Shown: in pieces, positions 43,813 to 53,859 of the stretch
Position numbering within the stretch: the first letter of the stretch is position 1
Layout of the letters: every line of letters begins with the position of its first letter
From: Hymenobacter nivis
Lineage (GTDB): Bacteria > Bacteroidota > Bacteroidia > Cytophagales > Hymenobacteraceae
NCBI RefSeq assembly: GCF_003149515.1
Contig: NZ_CP029145.1
Span: forward strand, 2,976,001-3,040,000
Direction of reading: 5' to 3'
DNA length: 64,000 bases
The notes under the pieces: generated by a model
Seen by the model: the letters and a program-made list of their open reading frames with translations, nothing else
What the model was told of the DNA's origin: nothing
The model's database searches: none
Made by a program: the position numbers and the translations under genes

Positions 43813-44928
43813 ATGCCGCTCTCCGCCCCTCCGCCGCCCCCGCCCGCCAGCCCCCCCGCCGCCGACCAGGACGCCGCCCTGCTGCGGCAGCTGCGGCCGT
43901 CGCGCATTGTGGTGCCGGCCCTGATTGGGTTGAGCGTGGTGGCGTTCCTGTTCTGGCGCTCTTACAAACCCGGCGACCTGGCCCCGCTGCTCGACGCCAA
44001 GTGGGAGTGGCTGCTCGTAACCTTGCTTGTGCTGTGGGCCCGCGATTTGGGCTACATCTACCGCATCCACCACATCACCGAGCGGGCCCTGAACTGGCGG
44101 CAGTCATTCGGCGTGATTGTAGTGTGGGAGTTTGCCTCGTGCGTGCTACCCTCGGCGGCGGGCGGCACGGCAGTGGCCCCCATCATTCTCAGCCGCGAGG
44201 GCATTCCGCTGGGTAAATCATTGGCCTACACGCTCGTCACGGCCCTGCTTGACAACCTATACTACGTGCTGATGGTGCCGCTGGTGGTGGGCCTGGCCGG
44301 CGCTGGGCTGTACCCACAAGGGCTGCAATCGGCGTTTGTGCAAACACTGCGGGTACTGTTCGTACTAAGTTACACGGGCGTGTCGGCCTACGCCGGGCTG
44401 CTGCTCTACGCGCTGCTCGTGAACCCGCGCGCGGTGCGGCGGCTGCTGGTACGGCTGGCCTCGGTGCGGGGGCTGCGGCGGTTCCGGCGGCTAGCCTACC
44501 GCCAGGGCCAGGAAATGGTAAACGCCTCCAACCACTTGCGCGGCGCGGGGCCCTTGTACTGGTGGCGCGCCTGCCTGAGCACGGCGTTCGTGTGGACGGC
44601 CCGCTACGCCGTCATCGGCTGCCTCATCGCCGCCTTCGTACCCATGAGCACGGGCACATTCCTGTTCATTTTTGCCCGCAACATTACTTATAAGGTGGTA
44701 CTGCTGCTGGCCATTACGCCCGGCGGCGCGGGCATTGCCGAGGGCGCATTCCCCACGTTTTTTGGCCACTTCATCGGCACGGCCACCATGACGAGCTTCC
44801 TCGTGCTGCTCTACCGCATCGTCACGTACTACTTCTACCTGGCCCTGGGCGTAGCCTACCTACCGCGCTGGCTGGCGCGGGTATTCGGCCCGCGGCCGGC
44901 TGCAGGCGGGGCCTCTACGGCCGAGTAG
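43813..44928 (+). CDS. Lysylphosphatidylglycerol synthase-like/flippase-like membrane protein
   Basis: 371 residues after a Pro/Ala-rich N-terminus, with about eight transmembrane helices. Typical UPF0104/LPG_synthase_TM motifs: SFGVIVVWEFASCVLPSAAGG, PIILSREGIPLGKSLAYTLV, and LLAITPGGAGIAEGAFPTFFG near the end. Members without the soluble synthase domain, as here, are thought to be flippases or partners in lipid/glycan export. Its 3' end overlaps the convergent esterase-fusion gene by 14 bases. Confidence 0.88.
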   Translation: MPLSAPPPPPPASPPAADQDAALLRQLRPSRIVVPALIGLSVVAFLFWRSYKPGDLAPLLDAKWEWLLVTLLVLWARDLGYIYRIHHITERALNWRQSFGVIVVWEFASCVLPSAAGGTAVAPIILSREGIPLGKSLAYTLVTALLDNLYYVLMVPLVVGLAGAGLYPQGLQSAFVQTLRVLFVLSYTGVSAYAGLLLYALLVNPRAVRRLLVRLASVRGLRRFRRLAYRQGQEMVNASNHLRGAGPLYWWRACLSTAFVWTARYAVIGCLIAAFVPMSTGTFLFIFARNITYKVVLLLAITPGGAGIAEGAFPTFFGHFIGTATMTSFLVLLYRIVTYYFYLALGVAYLPRWLARVFGPRPAAGGASTAE

Positions 44929-47527
44929 CCGGCGTCGCCAGGGCCCCGCCGGGCCGCGGGTAAGCATCCCAAAATTCGGGGCGATACGGCACCTCGGGCA
45001 CGGCCACGGGCGGGCCCTTGGTTTTGGCGGCGGGCGGCGGAGAGGCGCCGGCGTCGAGCAACGGTTTGAAAAACAGTTCACTCAGGCTTTGGTAATAGAA
45101 GGGCCCCTTGCCTAGCACTCGGCCCGCGCTCTGGGTTTGGCCCACGCTGCGGCGGGCGTAGTAGCGGCCGTTGGGGCCCCGGGCGTAGTCCACCACATGG
45201 GTAGTGCGGTCGGCGGTGAAAACCTGGGCGAAGAGGCGGTCTCTCAGGCTCTCGCGGCCCCGGTTCTTGCGCGCCGCGCTGTTGAAGGCCGCGGTATCAA
45301 GCTGCCATAGCGCCTCGTAACGCAGCACGGCGTGGTCGCGCTGGCGCACCAGCAGGCGGCCCTGGTACACGCCCATCAAGTAGCTACCGGTGCTGCGGTG
45401 GTCAGCCTTCTTGGCGGCGAAGCTCAGCAAATACACCGTTTCGGGGCCCTGGCCGCACACGCTGTCAAGCTTAAGCGTAAAGCGCCGCAGCCGGCGGGCT
45501 TCGAACAGTGGCGACGTGCGCACTGGGTCAGCGGCACTCACGTAGTCACCCTGCACCCGGCTGTACAGGGCTATCCGGCTAATGGGGGCCCCGCGCTGCG
45601 CCAGCACATGCCGCTGCTGCGGTTGGTAGTCTACCCCGTTGCCCGCTCCCAGAAAGCCGCCCGTGAAGTGCCGGTAACCAGCCGGCACCCGCAGCCGGCC
45701 CACGGTTTCGGCTTCGTAGCGCAGCGTGTCGAAGTTGCTGATGCGGCGGTGGGCATACACCTCCGTGGCGTAGTCCTGCTGCTCGTAGTTGGCGGGAATA
45801 TTTTTGATGACGTCCTGCATAATGGCCACCGGGTCGGGCGGAGCCGTGGGCACGCGCACCTCGTCCAAGGCGTAGGCCGACGGCGTTAGTTGCACCGTCA
45901 ACTCTTCGTTACCGCGCGGCGACTGCACCACGGCCGTGGCGTAGCCCAAGCTGCTCACTTGCAGCGGCGTGGGGCCCGGCAGCGCCAGAGCGAAGCGGCC
46001 CTGCGCGTTGGCTGTAGTGCCCTTGCCCTGCCCCGGCACCACCACCGACGCGTAGGGCACGCCCGCCCGGCTACGCGCATCCAGCACCTGCCCATGCACC
46101 GTGCGCACCCCCGACACATCGGGGGCCGCCGCGCCCGCCCGCACCAGGGCCCCGCCCCGGCCGGCGGCGGGGTTGCGCGAGCCGGGCGGCGCGGCACGAG
46201 CCGCCACGACTGCCGCCGCGGTGTCGGCCGCTGCTGCTATCAAAGCCCCCGCGGCGCTGTCGGGGGCGGCCAAGTGCGGCGGCGCCACGCTGCGGAAGAA
46301 CAGGAAGCCGTCGACCACCTCGCTCCAGGGACCCGCCAGCGGCTGGTAATCAAAGGCGTAGGTAGTGAGCTGCAGGCCGGGCGCGTCATGCTTCAGGCTG
46401 ACGAAGGACAGGGGCCCCTCCTTTTCCAGCAGCTCGGCCTCCAGAGTACCGGCGGCGGGCGGGGGCACGGGCACGCCCGCGGTGCCCACCAGGCCGTGGG
46501 TGCCGCCGCCGGCCAGCGTACCCAGAATGTACACCTGGTTGGGCCCCAGCGCCGCCTTCACGGCGCGGCCCATGGGCTGGTAGGCGCGCAGCTCGTCGCT
46601 ACCGAGCACCTCCACGCGGTTGGCGAAGTGCGGCAGGGCCCCCCAGCAAATAACTTTTTCGGCCGGGTGCTGGCGCAGGTACCACAGCAGGTTATCAGCC
46701 ATCTGGGCGTCGCGCGGGTTGCTGTCGGCGGCCACGAAGGTGGCGGCGGTTTTGGCCCCGGGGTCGTGGGCGGCGTAGTCGCGGGCCAGGGCCCCCAGGC
46801 TGCGCAGGCACTGTTGCCAAAAGGCAGCTTCGGTGCGGCGGCTGGCAGCGGGGGCCCCGGCGGCCTTGCGCAGCAGCCGGTCGGCCTGGGCCAGCACGGC
46901 TTCAAACTCGGCCGGTTTTTGGGTGGGCGGGAAGGCGTAATGCGCGGCCATGTAGTCCACCACGTCGCCCAGCAACTCATAATTCACGGCGGCGGTGCCC
47001 TTCTCGGGTTCCAGGAAATCCTCCAGGTCGTCGGCCAAGTCGTCGCTGTAGTCGCCGCTCAGCTGTGGGTCGAAGCCCATCACGCGCAGGCCATCGGGGC
47101 CCAGCAGGGGCCCCACGGCCTGGAACTCCTGGGTGGCCGTCCACACCGGAAACACGCTGCTGCGCAGGTTTTTGGCCACCGACTTACCCGCCGCAATGCC
47201 CTGCTGGGCCTTGTGCAACTCAAAAAAGCCGCTCTCCATGCCCAGCGTAGTGAAGCCCATGCGCTGCTGCAAAAACGCCACCAGCCGCGCCTTGGCTGCC
47301 AGCACATTGCCCTCGCCGTGGGTGGGCTCGCCGAGGAACACTACCCGCGCACCGCCAATTTCCGACCGCAGAAACTCCAGCTCCGCAAACGACGTGTCGG
47401 CAGGGCTTAGGCTGCGCAGCGCGCGCGCTGGTACTGGCCGGGGCCCCGGCGCGGCCGGGGTTTGGGCCCGCCCCCCGGCGGCCCCCAGGCACGCTCCCCA
47501 TAGTAGCAACATTCGAAACCAAGCCAT
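44915..47527 (-). CDS. Erythromycin-esterase domain fused to CarboxypepD_reg and outer-membrane domains
   Basis: 870 residues from the ATG giving MAWFRMLLLWGACLGAAGG (signal peptide). Residues 45-400 match the erythromycin esterase/EreA-like fold: VVFLGEPTHGEGNV, TTLGMESGFFELHKA, VMGFDPQLSGDYSDDL, KVICWGALPHFANRV. An Ala-rich linker follows, then a CarboxypepD_reg domain (VHGQVLDARSRAGVPYASVVV) and a C-terminal part like other CarboxypepD_reg outer-membrane proteins (DPVAIMQDVIKNIPANYEQQ in pieces, VYAHRRISNFDTLRYEAETVG). I do not know this fusion from named families. It would place an esterase-like domain at the outer membrane. Confidence 0.78.
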   Translation of the reverse strand: MAWFRMLLLWGACLGAAGGRAQTPAAPGPRPVPARALRSLSPADTSFAELEFLRSEIGGARVVFLGEPTHGEGNVLAAKARLVAFLQQRMGFTTLGMESGFFELHKAQQGIAAGKSVAKNLRSSVFPVWTATQEFQAVGPLLGPDGLRVMGFDPQLSGDYSDDLADDLEDFLEPEKGTAAVNYELLGDVVDYMAAHYAFPPTQKPAEFEAVLAQADRLLRKAAGAPAASRRTEAAFWQQCLRSLGALARDYAAHDPGAKTAATFVAADSNPRDAQMADNLLWYLRQHPAEKVICWGALPHFANRVEVLGSDELRAYQPMGRAVKAALGPNQVYILGTLAGGGTHGLVGTAGVPVPPPAAGTLEAELLEKEGPLSFVSLKHDAPGLQLTTYAFDYQPLAGPWSEVVDGFLFFRSVAPPHLAAPDSAAGALIAAAADTAAAVVAARAAPPGSRNPAAGRGGALVRAGAAAPDVSGVRTVHGQVLDARSRAGVPYASVVVPGQGKGTTANAQGRFALALPGPTPLQVSSLGYATAVVQSPRGNEELTVQLTPSAYALDEVRVPTAPPDPVAIMQDVIKNIPANYEQQDYATEVYAHRRISNFDTLRYEAETVGRLRVPAGYRHFTGGFLGAGNGVDYQPQQRHVLAQRGAPISRIALYSRVQGDYVSAADPVRTSPLFEARRLRRFTLKLDSVCGQGPETVYLLSFAAKKADHRSTGSYLMGVYQGRLLVRQRDHAVLRYEALWQLDTAAFNSAARKNRGRESLRDRLFAQVFTADRTTHVVDYARGPNGRYYARRSVGQTQSAGRVLGKGPFYYQSLSELFFKPLLDAGASPPPAAKTKGPPVAVPEVPYRPEFWDAYPRPGGALATPATRP

Positions 47528-47613
47528 TTTTTGAGTCAAAAGAAAATTTAAACCAAGCAGAATACCAAACGCAAAGAACCGCCTTCTGCGTGTTCGCTGC
47601 ACCGGGCCGGCAA

Positions 47614-47649
47614 CAAAAAAGCCCCGCGCCAATTTCGGCACGGGGCTTT
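47614..47649 (-). terminator. Terminator of the lipocalin-like gene
   Basis: Stem aaagccccgcgcc / ggcacggggcttt with an A-run on the plus strand, so a T-run on the minus strand. It lies 20 bases after the lipocalin-like gene's stop. Confidence 0.75.
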
Positions 47650-47669
47650 CGCTACTGTTGAGAATTTAA

Positions 47670-48089
47670 TTATTCCTTTTCCAGCATCAGCTTGGCGCCG
47701 CTGGTGCCCACCAAAGTCAGCTTGTTGTCGGTAAGGGTTTCCACCGCGAACTGGTTACCAGCGGTGGCACCCGTAGGCGTCATCATGATGGTTTTGGCGG
47801 CCTGGTCGAAGGTATACTTGCCCGAAACGGATTCGGCGGCGCTCGTCATGGTGTAGTTGCCATTGGCAAAAATGCGCAGTTCCTCCTGCTTTTGGGCGTC
47901 GGTTTGCTTCACTTTGTCGCCGGTGGCATCGGTTTCCTTGGCAGTTTTCCACACCTTGCTATCGGTGCCGTAGAGCATATTCACGGCTTCTACTTTGCCT
48001 TTGTCGTTGCCGCAAGCCACCACAAACAGCGAAAGCAGCAGGGCGAAGCTGGCCAGGAAAGAACGGGCAACCAATTGAGAGTTTTTCAT
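47670..48089 (-). CDS. Lipocalin-like lipoprotein
   Basis: 139 residues with a lipoprotein signal (ASFALLLSLFVVACGN, lipobox Cys near 26). The mature part is a small beta-rich domain: ELRIFANGNYTMTSAAESVSG, KYTFDQAAKTIMMTP, FAVETLTDNKLTLVG, as in the lipocalin-like proteins of Bacteroidota. Probably anchored in the outer or inner membrane facing the periplasm. Ligand unknown. It stands alone with its own terminator. Confidence 0.78.
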   Translation of the reverse strand: MKNSQLVARSFLASFALLLSLFVVACGNDKGKVEAVNMLYGTDSKVWKTAKETDATGDKVKQTDAQKQEELRIFANGNYTMTSAAESVSGKYTFDQAAKTIMMTPTGATAGNQFAVETLTDNKLTLVGTSGAKLMLEKE

Positions 48090-48290
48090 GAAAGATGCAA
48101 GGGCAATGGAGTGGAAGTGATGCGCCGGCCCGTGCCGACTGCCTTGCTTACGGCCAGCTAATTAAATAGTTTATTAGGCAACTTCTATGCTTGGCGGCGC
48201 GTAAAAACCGCCAGTTGCCGCCGGCATCTCCCTTTGCAGGGGCCCCGGCAATGTATCATCCGTTTTCACCTAAAACCCCACCCCCACGCC

Positions 48291-48557
48291 ATGGGCCTGA
48301 TGGATTTCCTGAACACCGAAGGCGAAAAGAAGCCGGCCGATGCCTCCCAACCCACTGCTGGGGCCGGTGCCTCGTTCGGCAGTACCGACGCCAACACCTA
48401 CACAGTGGCGAGTGGTGATTCCCTTTCGAAAATTGCCAAAAACCACTACGGCGACGGTACCAAGTGGCACCAGATTTACGAGGCCAACAAGGACCTCATC
48501 GGCACCAACCCCGACCTCATCGAAGTAGGCCAGGTGTTGATCCTACCTAGCATCTAG
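48291..48557 (+). CDS. LysM-domain protein
   Basis: 88 residues from the ATG giving MGLMDFLNTEGEKK; no signal peptide. After a flexible N-terminus, residues 40-86 form one LysM domain (YTVASGDSLSKIAKNHYGDG, WHQIYEANKDLIG, LIEVGQVLILP). LysM binds peptidoglycan GlcNAc. The lack of export signal is normal for the BON/LysM small-protein type; where it acts is uncertain. Confidence 0.9.
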   Translation: MGLMDFLNTEGEKKPADASQPTAGAGASFGSTDANTYTVASGDSLSKIAKNHYGDGTKWHQIYEANKDLIGTNPDLIEVGQVLILPSI

Positions 48558-48584
48558 GTACTTTTTTGCAGAAAAAAGGCAAGA

Positions 48585-48616
48585 AAAGCCTGGGCCCCTG
48601 GCCCGGGCTTTTTTGA
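48585..48616 (+). terminator. Terminator of the LysM gene
   Basis: aagcctgggcc / ggcccgggctt with a short loop, preceded by A's and followed by tttt. It separates the LysM gene from the sulfur locus. Confidence 0.8.
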
Positions 48617-48645
48617 GCCTGCTGGCGAAAAACTTGTGGCGCCTT

Positions 48646-48677
48646 TTGCAAAAGCAAATTTTTCGCTTCTATATTTG
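48646..48677 (+). promoter_or_regulatory. Promoter of the SAM-riboswitch-controlled sulfur locus
   Basis: TTG at 48646-48648, 21-bp spacer, TATATTTG at 48670-48677: a full match to the Bacteroidota consensus. It ends about 45 bases before the riboswitch. Confidence 0.75.
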
Positions 48678-48723
48678 CCATTACCAATCCGGTACGCTCC
48701 CCCTCGCGGTGGTGCAGCGTTTC

Positions 48724-48838
48724 ATCTTATACAGAAGCGGCGAGAGACTAGGCTCTGTGACCCGCTGGCAACCTTCGACCGCGCGAAAGGTGCCACTTCC
48801 TACCCCTCGGCCCCCCGGTCGCTGCGGGAAATATAACC
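48724..48838 (+). ncRNA. SAM-I (S-box) riboswitch
   Basis: The aptamer order is clear: P1 5' strand ttata (48727-48731), gcgagagactaggctctg with the kink-turn region, tgacccgctggcaacc, then the P3 hairpin, aaggtgccacttcctacc, a P4 hairpin, and P1 3' strand tataa (48832-48836). The conserved ggcaacc and ggtgcca..ttcc words are exact. It binds S-adenosylmethionine and, with SAM present, should reduce expression of metY-metX downstream. The expression platform is not obvious. Confidence 0.9.
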
Positions 48839-50557
<1,719 letters not shown>

Positions 50558-50587
50558 CCCGCCCGCCAACGCGCAACGTGCCTGACG

Positions 50588-50626
50588 CCCAGGGCCCGAA
50601 CGGCAGCCGCTGGGGCCCTGGGTTTT
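50588..50626 (+). terminator. Hairpin between metY and metX
   Basis: cccagggccc and gggccctggg (10 bp, perfect) with a 15-base loop, followed by tttt. It could partly end transcription after metY and lower metX and transporter levels, or act as an mRNA stabiliser. Confidence 0.6.
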
Positions 50627-50658
50627 AGCATCAGACAGGTTTCGATTCATTTAAAGCC

Positions 50659-51690
50659 ATGCCCGAATACATTTTTGAATTGCCCGACCCGTTCCCCTTG
50701 GAAAGCGGCGCGGCGCTGGCCGGGGCCCACGTGGCGTACCGCACCTGGGGCCAGCTGAACGCAGCCCGCGACAACGCGGTGTGGGTGTGCCACGCCCTGA
50801 CGGCCAACGCCGACGTGCTGGACTGGTGGCCGGGCTTGTTCGGGCCGGGCTGTTTTTTCGACCCCGCCGACTGGTTCATCGTGTGCGCCAACGTATTGGG
50901 CTCGTGCTACGGCAGCACCAGTCCGCTCAGCCCCGACCCAGCCACCAGCCAGCCGCGCTACCAGGCGTTCCCGCTGCTCACCGTCCGCGACCTGGCGGCG
51001 GCCCACGAGGCCCTGCGCCAAGAGCTGGGCCTGGCGCGCATCCACACCTTGATTGGCGGCTCGCTGGGCGGGCAGCAGGCCCTGGAGTGGGCCGTGGCGC
51101 AACCCGATGTGTTTGACCACCTGGTGGTTATTGCCACCAACGCCCGGCACTCGGCCTGGGGCATTGCCTTCAACGAGGCTCAGCGGCTGGCCATTGAGGC
51201 CGACCCTACCTACCATGCCAACGAGCCCGGCGGCGGCGGCGAGGGCCTGCGAGCCGCCCGCGCCATTGCCCTGCTCAGCTACCGGAGCTACGACGCCTAC
51301 GCCACCACCCAAACCGAAGCCGACGACGACCCACGCCTGCGCGACTACCGCGCCAGCACCTACCAGCGCTACCAGGGCGACAAGCTGGTGGCCCGCTTCG
51401 ATGCGTACAGCTACGTGGCGCTAAGCCGAGCTATGGACACCCACCACCTGGGCCGCCACCGCGGCGGCGTACCCGCGGCACTGGCCGCCGTACGGGCGCG
51501 CACGTTAGTGCTGGGCATCACATCCGACGTACTGTTCCCCGTCAGCGAGCAGCGGGCATTAGCCCAAGGCATTGCCGGGGCCCTGTACATCGAGCTGGGT
51601 TCGATCTTCGGGCACGACGGCTTTTTGCTGGAGACTGTGCAAATCGCGCAGCGGCTGGAACGGTTCTACGCGCCGGCCCTGGCGCAGTAG
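50659..51690 (+). CDS. metX: Homoserine O-acetyltransferase
   Basis: 343 residues, alpha/beta-hydrolase fold. Motifs: VAYRTWGQLNAARDN, VCHALTANADV, NVLGSCYGSTSPLS, nucleophile elbow LIGGSLGGQQALEWAV (Ser near 134), ARAIALLSYRSYDAY, LGITSDVLFPVSEQ with Asp, and GHDGFLLE with the catalytic His. It moves acetyl from acetyl-CoA to homoserine, making the substrate of MetY. The substrate choice, acetyl over succinyl, follows from the family and the MetY neighbour. Confidence 0.95.
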   Translation: MPEYIFELPDPFPLESGAALAGAHVAYRTWGQLNAARDNAVWVCHALTANADVLDWWPGLFGPGCFFDPADWFIVCANVLGSCYGSTSPLSPDPATSQPRYQAFPLLTVRDLAAAHEALRQELGLARIHTLIGGSLGGQQALEWAVAQPDVFDHLVVIATNARHSAWGIAFNEAQRLAIEADPTYHANEPGGGGEGLRAARAIALLSYRSYDAYATTQTEADDDPRLRDYRASTYQRYQGDKLVARFDAYSYVALSRAMDTHHLGRHRGGVPAALAAVRARTLVLGITSDVLFPVSEQRALAQGIAGALYIELGSIFGHDGFLLETVQIAQRLERFYAPALAQ

Positions 51691-51735
51691 CCGCCGGGGC
51701 CCCAGGCAGCGCCACCCCTCTTTATTATTCCGAAC

Positions 51736-52767
51736 ATGAGCTTCCTTTTCTTATCGGCCCGCCGTGGGCCGCAGGTCCTCTTGTGCGTAGCGCTGGCTTT
51801 GGGCGGGCTACTAACCGGCTGTGGCAGCGGCAGTAACAGCGCCGGCACCGCCGCTGCGCCCGAAACTGTACGCCTCGACTACGCCTACTACAACCCGCTC
51901 AGCCTCGTGCTGAAACAGCAGGGATGGCTGGAGAAAGACCTCGCCAAGCAGAACGTCAAGGTGGAGTGGGTGCTAAGCCAGGGTAGCAACAAAGCCCTGG
52001 AATTCCTCAACGGCAGCAGCCTCGACTTTGGCTCGGCAGCCGGGGCGGCGGCCCTGGTGGCCCGCGCCAACGGCAACCCGCTCAAGGCCGTTTACATCTT
52101 CTCGAAGCCCGAGTGGACGGCGTTAGTGGTGGGGCCCAAGTCGACCATTACCACGGTGGCCGGCCTGCGGGGCAAGCGCGTGGCGGCCACCAAAGGCACT
52201 GACCCTTACATTTTTCTGCTGCGCGCCCTCGACCAGGCCGGGATGAGCGAGAAAGACATCGAGCTGATTCCGCTGCAACATCCCGACGGGCGGGCCGCCC
52301 TCGAAAAAGGCGACGTGGACGCCTGGGCCGGCCTCGACCCACACATGGCCAAGGCCGAGCTGGAATCGGGCGCCAGGCTCCTCTACCGCAATCCCGAGTT
52401 CAACAGCTACGGCGTACTGAACGTCCGCGAAGCCTTTGCCAAAGACCACCCGGCCTTGGTGGGCGCCGTGCTACGCGCCTACGAGCAGGCCCGCGCCTGG
52501 GCCCGCCAGCACCCCGCCGAACTACAGCAAACCCTGGCCACCGCGGCCAAGCTGAGCCCGGCCGTAGCCGCCAAGCAGCTGGCCCGCACCGACTTCGCCG
52601 TCAATGGCTTCGGGGCCCCGCAGCTGGCTACCATCGCGGCAGCCGGTGACGTGCTCAAGAAAACCGGAACCATCGAAGCCGGCGTGGACGTGGCCCAAAC
52701 CCTGAAGGCGCTGGTCGATCCGCAATTTGTGAACAAGCTACCCGCCGCGCCCGTGGCGGCCCGCTAG
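51736..52767 (+). CDS. ssuA: Sulfonate-type ABC transporter substrate-binding lipoprotein
   Basis: 343 residues with lipobox LALGGLLTGCGSG (Cys near 27). Binding-protein fold of the SsuA/nitrate/taurine class: VRLDYAYYNPLSLVLKQQGW, LEFLNGSSLDFGSAAGAAALV, VGPKSTITTVAGLRGKRVAAT, DVDAWAGLDPHMAKAEL. It lies 45 bases after metX with no visible promoter, so it is likely part of the SAM-controlled transcript. Aliphatic sulfonate is the probable ligand from family and context; others are possible. Confidence 0.85.
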   Translation: MSFLFLSARRGPQVLLCVALALGGLLTGCGSGSNSAGTAAAPETVRLDYAYYNPLSLVLKQQGWLEKDLAKQNVKVEWVLSQGSNKALEFLNGSSLDFGSAAGAAALVARANGNPLKAVYIFSKPEWTALVVGPKSTITTVAGLRGKRVAATKGTDPYIFLLRALDQAGMSEKDIELIPLQHPDGRAALEKGDVDAWAGLDPHMAKAELESGARLLYRNPEFNSYGVLNVREAFAKDHPALVGAVLRAYEQARAWARQHPAELQQTLATAAKLSPAVAAKQLARTDFAVNGFGAPQLATIAAAGDVLKKTGTIEAGVDVAQTLKALVDPQFVNKLPAAPVAAR

Positions 52768-52818
52768 GGGCCCGGGGCCCAATGTGGGGCCTGGTCGGCT
52801 GCAACTCCTCATTTTTCC

Positions 52819-53652
52819 ATGTCCGACTCCACCCTTGCTTTAGCCCCGCCCGTCCGCACGGTAGCCCAGCTAGCGGCGCGCGCGCCACGGCGCTGGCAGT
52901 GGCCATTAGGCGCCGTGCTCCCGCTGGTCCTGCTGGCGCTGTGGGAAATGCTGGCCCGCACCGGGGCCCTGCCGCCCAACCTGCTACCCGCGCCGTCCAA
53001 AGTGCTGGGCACCATTGCCGAGCTGGCCCGTACTGGCGAGCTGTGGCCGCACCTGGGCCTGACGCTGGCGCGGGTGGGAGCGGGCTTCGCGCTGGGCAGT
53101 CTGGCAGCCACGGCGCTGGGGGCCCTCACGGGCTATGCGCCGCTGGCCCGCCGCCTGCTCGACCCGCTGCTGCAAGGTGTGCGCAACATCCCATCGCTGG
53201 CCTGGGTGCCGCTGTTCATCCTTTGGATGGGCATCTACGAAACCTCGAAAGTGGTGCTGATTGCCGTAGGCGTATTTTTCCCGGTGTATCTGGGGCTGAT
53301 GAGCGGCGTCCAGGGCGTAGACCGCAAGCTGGTGGAGGTGGGCCGTATGTACCGGCTTTCGGGGCTGGCGCTGGTGCGGCGGGTGTTTCTGCCGGCCACG
53401 CTGCCGGCCTACCTGGTGGGCCTGCGCAACGGCCTCGGCCTGGGCTGGATGTTCGTGGTAGCCGCCGAAATAATGGGCGCTAACAAAGGCCTGGGCTTCC
53501 TGCTAGTGGACGGCCAGATGACCGGCCGGCCCCAAACCATCCTGGCCAGCATCCTGCTCTTCGCCATCCTGGGCCGCACCACCGATGCCGGCCTGGTGTG
53601 GCTCAGCCGCCGCCTGCTGCGCTGGCAAGACACACACGGGACCAATGAGTGA
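52819..53652 (+). CDS. ssuC: Sulfonate-type ABC transporter permease
   Basis: 277 residues with six predicted transmembrane helices. VLPLVLLALWEMLARTGALP at the start, and the permease coupling loop EVGRMYRLSGLALVRRVFLPATLPAYLVGLRNGLGLGWMFVV (pieces) match the SsuC/TauC binding-protein-dependent permeases. ARVGAGFALGSLAATALGAL and PSLAWVPLFILWMGI are also characteristic. It works as a dimer with the ATPase downstream; a palindromic repeat separates the two genes. Confidence 0.9.
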   Translation: MSDSTLALAPPVRTVAQLAARAPRRWQWPLGAVLPLVLLALWEMLARTGALPPNLLPAPSKVLGTIAELARTGELWPHLGLTLARVGAGFALGSLAATALGALTGYAPLARRLLDPLLQGVRNIPSLAWVPLFILWMGIYETSKVVLIAVGVFFPVYLGLMSGVQGVDRKLVEVGRMYRLSGLALVRRVFLPATLPAYLVGLRNGLGLGWMFVVAAEIMGANKGLGFLLVDGQMTGRPQTILASILLFAILGRTTDAGLVWLSRRLLRWQDTHGTNE

Positions 53653-53689
53653 ATGGATGATTTGGTGAATGAGTGAATGAGGATCTGGA

Positions 53690-53781
53690 ACGTCATGCAG
53701 AGCGCAGCGAAGCATCTTTCCCGCGTGACTAATCCTGATTACTGGCGCTAAAAAGATGCTTCGCTGCGCTCTGCATGACGT
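53690..53781. repeat. Dispersed palindrome, copy 4, inside the transporter operon
   Basis: Arms acgtcatgcagagcgcagcg / cgctgcgctctgcatgacgt followed by inner aagcatctt / aagatgctt. Left arm starts at 53690 and right ends at 53781. It sits between the permease and ATPase genes, with a further tgaatgagtgaatgag direct repeat before it. It may have inserted into the operon. Confidence 0.85.
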
Positions 53782-53859
53782 CCACCCATTCACTTATTCC
53801 TCTGTCCACCCACATTCTATACATTTCTCACACTCCCCACATTCTTCACATCTGAAACC

